The notes beneath the pieces were generated by a model. It had not been told where the DNA came from. It worked only from the letters and a program-made list of their open reading frames with translations, and did not search any database. Both the position numbers and the translations under genes were made by a program. From contig JACQWU010000154.1 of the NCBI GenBank assembly GCA_016209155.1, positions 1-11,924 on the forward strand: a DNA stretch of 11,924 nt, written 5' to 3'. How positions within the stretch are numbered: the stretch's first letter is position 1; the number at the start of each line of letters is the position of its first letter. Source of the DNA: Candidatus Desantisiibacteriota bacterium. GTDB lineage: Bacteria > JACRDZ01. Positions 1 to 5,781 of the stretch are shown piece after piece.

Positions 1-785
1 TCTCGCACGGGAAACCGGGTGGTATAAAAAAAACATTATTTATGACCTTAAAAAACGGACTTGTTGAATTAATTGATAAATTAAAAGTGGTTATCCAAAA
101 TGAAGTAAAAATAATAACCGGCGGCAATGCGGTCTCAATTAAAAAAATTATAGATAAACAAAAAGTTTCTTTCGATATTGAACTTGAAAATAATTCCATC
201 AGTGATATTGATATCGTAATAATAACAACACCTGCATATACAACCGGAAATTTGATTAAAAATTTTGACGATGAATTATCATCCGTACTTTTAAATTTTC
301 CTTATGTCTCGTCAGCAACTGTTTCCATAGGATTTAAAAGCTCTGAAGTATCACATTCCCTTGAGGGTTTTGGTTTTCTTATCCCCAAAACAGAAAATCA
401 TAAAATAATGGCAACTACATGGACATCGTCAAAATGGCCTTTCAGAGCACCTGAAGATTATGTTCTGCTTCGCGGATTCATGGGCGGAGCAGCTAATGAA
501 AAAATGGCATATCTTCCGGAAAATGAAATGATTCAGATAGTGCTGGATGAATGGAAAAAAATAATGAAAATTTCCGCCGCGCCTGTAATAAATGAAACAT
601 ATAAATGGATTAAGTCCATGCCCCAATATGTTATGGGGCATGAAAAAACAGTTGAAAAGATAGAAACACTGGCTTCGAAACATAAAGGACTTATTATTTT
701 CGGAAATTATTTGAGAGGAGTCGGGATTGCAGACTGTATTAAAAATTCTGAATTAATTGCTAATAAAGTATGTGATACGTTATAA
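1..785 (+). CDS. hemY: Protoporphyrinogen oxidase (oxygen-dependent, HemY/HemG type), C-terminal part, cut by the left window edge
   Basis: FAD enzyme that oxidises protoporphyrinogen IX to protoporphyrin IX, the penultimate step of haem synthesis; some relatives act on coproporphyrinogen instead. The reading frame is already open at base 3, so the ATG at 42 is an internal methionine, and about 260 residues are visible. Family signs are a GGIKK...TLKNGLVELIDKL stretch just inside the edge (the usual S-L-x-x-G-x-x-x-L-V-x-x-L element), APEDYVLLRGFMGG in the middle, KSMPQYVMGHEKTVEKIE, and near the C-terminus GNYLRGVGIADC, which closes the FAD site. The N-terminal Rossmann dinucleotide fold lies outside the window. 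The next gene starts 15 bp downstream on the same strand, so co-transcription is likely. Family assignment is firm; the choice between proto- and coproporphyrinogen as substrate cannot be made from this piece. Synonyms in use are hemG and pgoX/cgoX. Confidence 0.9.
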   Translation, partial: SHGKPGGIKKTLFMTLKNGLVELIDKLKVVIQNEVKIITGGNAVSIKKIIDKQKVSFDIELENNSISDIDIVIITTPAYTTGNLIKNFDDELSSVLLNFPYVSSATVSIGFKSSEVSHSLEGFGFLIPKTENHKIMATTWTSSKWPFRAPEDYVLLRGFMGGAANEKMAYLPENEMIQIVLDEWKKIMKISAAPVINETYKWIKSMPQYVMGHEKTVEKIETLASKHKGLIIFGNYLRGVGIADCIKNSELIANKVCDTL

Positions 786-800
786 TAAGATGAGATATCT

Positions 801-1709
801 ATGATCACTCCAAATTGGTTTAATTATTTTTTATTTTACTATTTTAAAACCCGGTTCATGGGGGATAGAAAACCTATTTTAGCGGGATTTAAACTTACCC
901 ATAAATGCAATTTATCATGCAGGCATTGTCCTTTCTGGATGAGACAATATTCTCAAAATCTTAAATTTGATCAGGCAATTGATATTTTACACAAGCTATA
1001 TAAATCAGGTATCCGGTTAATTATTTTTGAAGGCGGGGAGCCTTTTATGTGGCGGGATGGGAACTATACCGCCGTTGATTTGATTTTAGAAGCTAAAAAA
1101 CTTTTTTTTAGCGTAGGAATAACTACGAACGGGACATTCCCGATTGATGTTCCTGCAAATACAGTCTGGATAAGTTTTGACGGCTTAGAAAATACACATA
1201 ATTATATCCGAGGGAAACCAGTTTTTAATGAAATAATTAATAATATTAAATCCTCTCATCATCCCAATATTTATGCAAATATTACAATAAACAAAATTAA
1301 TGTCAAGGAAGTGCCTGAACTTATAAAATTCTTAAGTAAATTAGTAAAAGGGATTACTATCCAATTCCATTATCCATATAAAGATGTTGATGAATTAATA
1401 ACGAAAAAAGAAGACCGTCACCAGGTTCTTGACGAACTGATTAATCTTAAACATCAAGGTTATCCTGTCGCAAATTCTGTTGCGGCGCTAAATGCTTTGA
1501 AAGAAAATAAATGGCATTGTTATGATTTTATGCTGGCGGATGTTGATCCGGACGGGCAAATTAATCCTGGCTGTTATGTTAAAAACCGCGGAAATGTTAT
1601 GTGCCAATACTGCGGATTCGCAGCGCACACAGAAATTTCACTTGCTTATGAATTAAATATAGAGGCTATAATAACAGGGAAAAAGATATTTCATTATCAG
1701 GAAAAATGA
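801..1709 (+). CDS. Radical SAM protein with a C-terminal four-cysteine (SPASM/twitch-like) region
   Basis: A 302-residue radical SAM enzyme. The [4Fe-4S] ligands are Cys36, Cys40 and Cys43 in the motif CNLSCRHC, and the SAM-binding GGEP motif is at residues 78-81. ITTNGT (about 107-112) and VWISFDG (about 132-138) match later strands of the partial TIM barrel. Near the C-terminus Cys240, Cys258, Cys268 and Cys271 are spaced like ligands of an auxiliary iron-sulfur cluster. An ATG at 791 runs into a stop, so 801 is the start; its ribosome site is weak. The gene follows the porphyrin oxidase gene by 15 bp, which hints at a haem- or cofactor-related role, but no specific reaction can be read from the sequence. 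HpnH-like and haem-pathway radical SAM enzymes share parts of this architecture; I do not assign it to either. Confidence 0.85.
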   Translation: MITPNWFNYFLFYYFKTRFMGDRKPILAGFKLTHKCNLSCRHCPFWMRQYSQNLKFDQAIDILHKLYKSGIRLIIFEGGEPFMWRDGNYTAVDLILEAKKLFFSVGITTNGTFPIDVPANTVWISFDGLENTHNYIRGKPVFNEIINNIKSSHHPNIYANITINKINVKEVPELIKFLSKLVKGITIQFHYPYKDVDELITKKEDRHQVLDELINLKHQGYPVANSVAALNALKENKWHCYDFMLADVDPDGQINPGCYVKNRGNVMCQYCGFAAHTEISLAYELNIEAIITGKKIFHYQEK

Positions 1710-1729
1710 CAAAAATTTAGCAACTGGTT

Positions 1730-2213
1730 TTATTCAATTTTAACAGGGATATCCTTCCATGCTGTCCCGTCACCGAGTTCCCCATACAAGTTATCCCCCC
1801 ATGCCCAAAGTGTCCTGTCATTTTTTATTCCTAAGGTATGATAAGCATCGGTAGTAATATCTTTCCAGTCATTATCAGTACCTATTTGTATCGGGGACTT
1901 CTTATTAATATATGTTCCATCACCGAGTTGTCCATAATTGTTATATCCCCATGCCCAGAGTGTCCCGTCATTTTTTATACCTATAGAATGATAATTACCA
2001 GTTGCAATAGCTTTCCAGCCATTACTAATACCAATTTGTATTGGAATATATGTAATATCAATAGCTTCATCACCGAGTTGTCCATAATTGTTATATCCCC
2101 ATGCCCAGAGTGTCCCGTCATTTTTTATACCTATAGTATGATAAGCACCAGTTGCGATAGCTTTCCAATCATTACTAATACCAATTTGAATTGGAATATA
2201 TGTATCTTCTATT
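1730..2213 (-). pseudogene. Detached 3' end of the RCC1-repeat lipoprotein gene (after frameshift)
   Basis: This stretch encodes the remainder of repeat unit 11 and complete units 12 (2167-2018), 13 (2017-1868) and 14 (1867-1730), ending at a TAA at 1732-1730. It lies in a different frame from the upstream 11 units. The open frame formally extends up to an ATG at 2341, but that leading part is an out-of-frame reading of units 10 and 11 and shows no RCC1 pattern. Homology resumes exactly at the IEDTYIPIQIG segment near 2212. In the intact ancestor this was the C-terminus of the lipoprotein. No own ribosome site or signal peptide is seen, so independent translation is unlikely. A sequencing or assembly error in the repeats would rejoin it to the upstream gene. 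Confidence 0.8.
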
Positions 2214-3749
2214 GTCACCAATTGCAATAGTTTCCCAATCATTACTAATACCAATCTGAATTGGAATATAGGTATCTTCCATTGTTCCATTTCCAAGTTG
2301 GCCATACGCATTATTTCCCCAGGTCCAGAGTGTTCCTTCATTTCTTATACCTGCAGTATGGTAAGGACCGGTAACAATAATTTTCCAGTTAATACCTGTA
2401 CCAATCTGCCTTGGAATGCTATTATCAATATTAGTCCCGTCACCGAATTGACCTTCTTTATTATCTCCCCAAGCCCAGCGTGAACCATCATTCTTTATAC
2501 CAATAGTATGATCCCCTCCGGCTGTAACAACTTTCCAGTCAGTATCAGTACCTATCTGTATTGGGATATTTACACTGTTAATTGTTTTATCGCCGAGTTG
2601 GTAAGAATAGTTATTTCCCCAAGCCCAAAGCGTGCCATCATTCTTAATACCTATGGTATGAGTACTACCGGTTGTAATAGTTTTCCAGTCTGTATTGATA
2701 CCGATCTGATTTGGAATATTTTTATTTGCAAATATTCCAATTCCAAGTTGTCCATAGCTGTTATTTCCCCAAACCCAGAACGTACTATCATTCTTTATCC
2801 CTATAGTATTATCCCTACAAGCAGCAATGGCTTCCCACTCAATATCTTTAACAATCAGTGTTGGGACATTTCTAAAATCAGTTGTTCCAATCCCAAGTTG
2901 CCCATACCAGTTACCTCCCCATGTCCAGAGCGTCCCATCATTTTTTATTCCTAAGGTATGATAGTCACCGGTAGTAATATCTTTCCAATCATTATCAGTA
3001 CCTATTTGCATTGGGGTATTCTTATTATTATTTGTTCCATCACCGAGTTGCCCATACTCGTTATCTCCCCATGCCCAGAGCGTACCATTATTCTTTATAC
3101 CTATTGTATACCTCCCGCCGCATGCAATGGCTTCCCAATCAGTATCAATACCAATCTGTGTTGGGGTATTTTTATTAACATTTGTCCCATCACCGAGTTC
3201 CCCAAACCAGTTATTTCCCCAAGCCCAGAGTGTCCCATCATTTTGTATACCAATAGTATGATTAATGCCAGCCGCAATGGCTTTCCAATCAGTATCAATA
3301 CCAATCTGTGTTGGAATCCTTTTACTACGAACTGTTCCATCACCCAGTTGTTCAAAATCGTTACTTCCCCAAGCCCAGAGTGTTCCATCATTTTTTATAC
3401 TAATAGTATGAACCCTTCCAGCTGCAATGGCTTTCCAATCAGTATCAGTACCAATCTGTATTGGAATCCTTTTATCATCAGTTGTTCCATTCCCGAGTTG
3501 TCCATTGCTGTTTTTTCCCCAAGCCCAAAGTGTACCATTATTTTTTATACCAATAGTATGCGCCTCTCCAGCTGCAATGGCTTTCCAATCAGTATCAGTA
3601 CCAATCTGTGTTGGAATATTTTTATCATCAGTTGTTCCATTCCCGAGTTGTCCATAGCAATTAGCTCCCCAAGCCCAGAGCGTCCCGTCATTTTTTATTT
3701 TTACAATATATCCACCAATATATCCACCACCGGCATCTATTACTTTCCG
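1730..3749 (-). repeat. Tandem array of 150-bp RCC1 units (14 units, one defective)
   Basis: Units 2 to 10 are each exactly 150 bp (50 codons), each beginning with a Trp codon, at 3587, 3437, 3287, 3137, 2987, 2837, 2687, 2537 and 2387. Unit 1 (3749-3588) is slightly longer and more diverged. Unit 11 (2237-2168) is only 70 bp, having lost 80 bp. Units 12 and 13 are full length, and unit 14 is a short last unit of 138 bp including the stop. Neighbouring units share long near-identical stretches, for example units 1/2/3 and units 10/11/12. Units 6 and 14 also share an unusually similar stretch although eight units apart. This indicates continuing duplication and conversion among units. Confidence 0.93.
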
Positions 3750-4478
3750 ATCATTTGCTTCAGGTCTGGTTGTAAAATTCCACGTATAATCGCTCTCTAT
3801 TCTATTCCCTGCCATATTTTTCACATTTGTTGTAATTGTAACTGTGTATTGCGTATTATATGCAAGTACACTTGCCGGAGTAAATTTTGCGGTTGTTCCA
3901 TCGTATGTAACAATACCGGTTACACCACCGCTTAAATAAAATGTGGATGCTGTAATTGTTGATGTATCCATAGCCTCGCTGAATGCTGCAATAATTGTTG
4001 TACCTATAGGAACATTTTGAGCATTATCAAGAGGCTTTGTTGAAAGCACAACCGGAGGGGGTGGTTGGGAACATGTTGTGAAATTCCATGTATAATTACT
4101 TTCAATTGAATTTCCTGCTATATCTTTTATACCTGTTGTAATCGTAACCGTATATTGTGTATTATAAGCAAGGACACTACCCGGAGTAAATTTTGCGGTT
4201 GTACCATTATAAGTAATTATACCGTTTACACCATTATTTAAATGAAATGTGGATGCAGTAATTGTTGATATATCCATTGCCTCACTAAATATTGCTTTAA
4301 TTTCTGTGCCTATTGGTACATTTTTCGCATTATTAAGAGGCTTTGTTGAAAGGACAATTGGCGGTGTAGAATCAATAGTCCGGGATTTTTGTTTGTCACT
4401 TCCTATGCCGCAGGATATAGCAAATAAAAATAAAAATGCTAAATAAATAATAATTTTATTTTTATATTTTGATAGCAT
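2175..4478 (-). CDS. Lipoprotein with two bacterial Ig-like domains and an RCC1-repeat domain, truncated by a frameshift
   Basis: Starting at the ATG at 4478, this is a 767-residue protein. Residues 1-23 form a lipoprotein signal: MLSKYKNK, a hydrophobic run, then FAIS before Cys23. Residues about 37-135 and 140-237 are two Big_5/SbsA-type Ig-like domains that resemble each other closely (both have VPIGT, SEAMD, TAKFTP, YNTQYTVTITT and YTWNFTT). Ten RCC1 units follow, each with a core like HTIGIKNDGTLWAWG and GQLGDGT, predicting a seven-bladed-propeller type fold. The frame leaves the RCC1 pattern inside unit 11 and stops at 2177-2175. A longer start at 4514 exists, but it overlaps the -35 element of a good promoter and would bury the signal peptide, so 4478 is preferred. 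Such RCC1/Ig proteins in bacteria are usually surface-exposed binding proteins; the ligand is unknown. It is convergent with the radical SAM gene, with 20 bp between them. Confidence 0.85.
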   Translation of the reverse strand: MLSKYKNKIIIYLAFLFLFAISCGIGSDKQKSRTIDSTPPIVLSTKPLNNAKNVPIGTEIKAIFSEAMDISTITASTFHLNNGVNGIITYNGTTAKFTPGSVLAYNTQYTVTITTGIKDIAGNSIESNYTWNFTTCSQPPPPVVLSTKPLDNAQNVPIGTTIIAAFSEAMDTSTITASTFYLSGGVTGIVTYDGTTAKFTPASVLAYNTQYTVTITTNVKNMAGNRIESDYTWNFTTRPEANDRKVIDAGGGYIGGYIVKIKNDGTLWAWGANCYGQLGNGTTDDKNIPTQIGTDTDWKAIAAGEAHTIGIKNNGTLWAWGKNSNGQLGNGTTDDKRIPIQIGTDTDWKAIAAGRVHTISIKNDGTLWAWGSNDFEQLGDGTVRSKRIPTQIGIDTDWKAIAAGINHTIGIQNDGTLWAWGNNWFGELGDGTNVNKNTPTQIGIDTDWEAIACGGRYTIGIKNNGTLWAWGDNEYGQLGDGTNNNKNTPMQIGTDNDWKDITTGDYHTLGIKNDGTLWTWGGNWYGQLGIGTTDFRNVPTLIVKDIEWEAIAACRDNTIGIKNDSTFWVWGNNSYGQLGIGIFANKNIPNQIGINTDWKTITTGSTHTIGIKNDGTLWAWGNNYSYQLGDKTINSVNIPIQIGTDTDWKVVTAGGDHTIGIKNDGSRWAWGDNKEGQFGDGTNIDNSIPRQIGTGINWKIIVTGPYHTAGIRNEGTLWTWGNNAYGQLGNGTMEDTYIPIQIGISNDWETIAIGDNRRYIYSNSNWY

Positions 4479-4484
4479 AATACA

Positions 4485-4514
4485 ATTATACCTTATTATC
4501 CATTTGCATCTCAA
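4485..4514 (-). promoter_or_regulatory. Predicted sigma70-type promoter of the RCC1 lipoprotein gene
   Basis: On the minus strand there is TTGAGA (4514-4509), an 18-bp spacer and a perfect TATAAT (4490-4485). The start codon ATG at 4478 begins 7 nt after the -10 box, where transcription would be expected to begin, so the message may be leaderless or nearly so. An AAGG (4494-4491) lies 12 nt before the ATG, but it is upstream of the -10 box and would not be transcribed from this promoter. The flanks are very AT-rich, so a chance match is possible. Confidence 0.5.
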
Positions 4515-4583
4515 CTGAAAATAAACAAAAATAATAAAAATTATTATTATTTATTTTCTTTTTTTGAAAAATATATTATAATA

Positions 4584-4760
4584 CCTGAATCTTGCACTTC
4601 AGATTCAGGTAAAATCGCCAGGACGCTCGAAAGACAAGTCTGGCAGGTGATTTTACGACGCAACCGTACTTAAGGCAGTACGGTGAAGAGCAAAATCGCA
4701 GAAGACGCAGGATTTAGGGATGTATTGGCGATTTCTGAATCCTGCCATGCAAGATTCAGG
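4584..4760. mobile_element. MITE-like 177-bp element with terminal inverted repeats and 5-bp target duplication
   Basis: The ends are perfect 13-bp inverted repeats, CCTGAATCTTGCA (4584-4596) and TGCAAGATTCAGG (4748-4760). Directly outside, both sides read TAATA (4579-4583 and 4761-4765), as expected for a 5-bp target-site duplication. By hand count the element is 47% GC, while its flanks are strongly AT-rich. Inside it is built of hairpins: CCTGAATC/GATTCAGG (4584-4591/4602-4609), GTAAAATC/GATTTTAC (4609-4616/4649-4656), a central CCGTACT/AGTACGG (4664-4670/4677-4683), AAATC/GATTT (4693-4697/4711-4715) and CTGAATC/GATTCAG (4735-4741/4753-4759). A longer nested pairing is also possible (4602-4620 with 4726-4741). 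No open reading frame of note is present, so movement would need a transposase supplied elsewhere. A structured non-coding RNA or palindromic repeat is the alternative reading. Confidence 0.6.
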
Positions 4761-4784
4761 TAATAAATAAAATTATGTTTCAAA

Positions 4785-4789
4785 AGGAG
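4785..4789 (+). promoter_or_regulatory. Ribosome binding site that sets the TTG start of gspC
   Basis: AGGAG within AAAAGGAGT sits 5 nt before the TTG at 4795. No ATG is available nearby in frame; the next in-frame methionine is residue 28, after the membrane segment, so TTG is the only start that keeps the N-terminal anchor. Confidence 0.75.
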
Positions 4790-4794
4790 TAATT

Positions 4795-5763
4795 TTGAAT
4801 ATCAATTTTAAATATATATATATTATTAATATCTTTTTATCTTTTCTTTTTATTTATTTAGTTTTTAATACAGGGATGTCTTTTATTTCTGTTAATTTAA
4901 ATAAAAGTAAAAAATATACAGTAAACAGAGTCTTTACTTCTAAAGATAATTCGAATGAAAAACAATTTAGTTATTATAAGGTTATTATTGACCGTAATTT
5001 TTTTATGCCGCTTATAACAGAAGAGATAAAACCGCCTGTTAAGCCGGCAGTAATGGTAACACCGCCGCCAAGGATACCCGAAATAATACCTGAAAAACCT
5101 GCTCCGCCGCCGAAACCGCTTAATCTTAAGCTAAAAGGAACTGTGGTCGGGATATCCGAGAATTCATTTGCCATTATTGAAAATACTGCACGAAGAGTTG
5201 ATGAATTTTATATGGTCAATGATATTATAAAAGATACTGATGCTAAAATTATTGATATAAGCAGAAATGTTGTAACTTTAAAAATCGGCGACAGAATAGA
5301 ATATCTTACTATATATGAAGAAGATAAAAAAACAATTCAGCAGAAACCTGAAAAAACATTTACAAGCAAACCCGCATCCCCATATATACAGCCTGCCTCT
5401 TCTTCAGGGGCGGAAAAATCATTTGTTGTAAACCGTACCGAGGTAGTGGGATCCATGGGCGGGGATATTGATCAGATCATTGAAAAAGTTATGACTTCGA
5501 TAAATATTAATCCATATATTGAAAATGGAAAATTTATGGGATATAGTATCACTAATCTGGAAAGTTTAGGAGATCTTTTAACCGGACAGGGATTTGAAAA
5601 CGGGGATATTGTTAAAGAAGTAAATGGAATAAAACTGGAAAGCCCTGAAAAGCTATTTGAATTGTATCAAGCGCTTTATCCTCAACTGGAATCACTTTCT
5701 TCCATAAATGTTGTTTTATCACGCAGTGGAGCAGATAAAACGCTTAATTACTCTATCAAATAA
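4795..5763 (+). CDS. gspC: Type II secretion system protein GspC (inner-membrane adaptor with HR and PDZ domains)
   Basis: A 322-residue bitopic inner-membrane protein that links the T2SS inner-membrane platform to the secretin. Residues about 8-30 form the single membrane anchor. YYKVIIDRNFFMPL (about 60-73) corresponds to the short conserved motif before the linker, and residues 79-108 are a proline-rich linker. The homology region follows at about 109-173 (LKLKGTVVGISENSFAIIE and onwards); in the family it contacts the N0 domain of GspD. After a Ser/Pro-rich spacer, residues about 225-322 form a PDZ domain (MGYSITNLESLGDLLTGQGF, then GDIVKEVNGIKLESPEKLFELYQAL). It starts at TTG, supported by a strong ribosome site, and ends 18 bp before gspD. 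Order and spacing are those of a standard gsp operon. I see no clear promoter directly upstream; the MITE-like element fills most of that space. Confidence 0.88.
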   Translation: MNINFKYIYIINIFLSFLFIYLVFNTGMSFISVNLNKSKKYTVNRVFTSKDNSNEKQFSYYKVIIDRNFFMPLITEEIKPPVKPAVMVTPPPRIPEIIPEKPAPPPKPLNLKLKGTVVGISENSFAIIENTARRVDEFYMVNDIIKDTDAKIIDISRNVVTLKIGDRIEYLTIYEEDKKTIQQKPEKTFTSKPASPYIQPASSSGAEKSFVVNRTEVVGSMGGDIDQIIEKVMTSININPYIENGKFMGYSITNLESLGDLLTGQGFENGDIVKEVNGIKLESPEKLFELYQALYPQLESLSSINVVLSRSGADKTLNYSIK

Positions 5764-5781
5764 TATTCTTGAAAGGAAGGC

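Noticed and set aside
617-642. Perfect 9-bp inverted repeat CATGCCCCA / TGGGGCATG with an 8-nt loop, followed by an A-run
   Set aside because: It lies inside a conserved part of the porphyrin oxidase (KSMPQYVMGHEK). On the coding strand it is followed by A rather than T residues, so it is not a terminator; it is probably a by-product of the codons.
2205-2220. Programmed ribosomal frameshift as an explanation of the RCC1 break
   Set aside because: No slippery heptamer or downstream structure is evident. The loss of 80 bp of coding content from the unit shows a deletion rather than recoding.
1838-3935. Plus-strand open frames of up to 325 codons opposite the RCC1 array, with periodic Cys/Pro/Ile-rich peptides
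   Set aside because: They are antisense images of the 150-bp repeats: the period matches the RCC1 units, and there is no ribosome site or recognisable domain.
4527-4583. AT-only inverted repeats followed by a T-run, resembling a weak terminator
   Set aside because: The stretch is low-complexity A/T sequence between divergent genes, with no GC pairs in any stem, so neither a terminator nor an operator can be supported.
4584-4760. CRISPR repeat or integron attC site as an explanation of the palindromic element
   Set aside because: There is no repeated unit with spacers, and the core sites expected of attC are not present. TIRs with a flanking direct repeat fit better.
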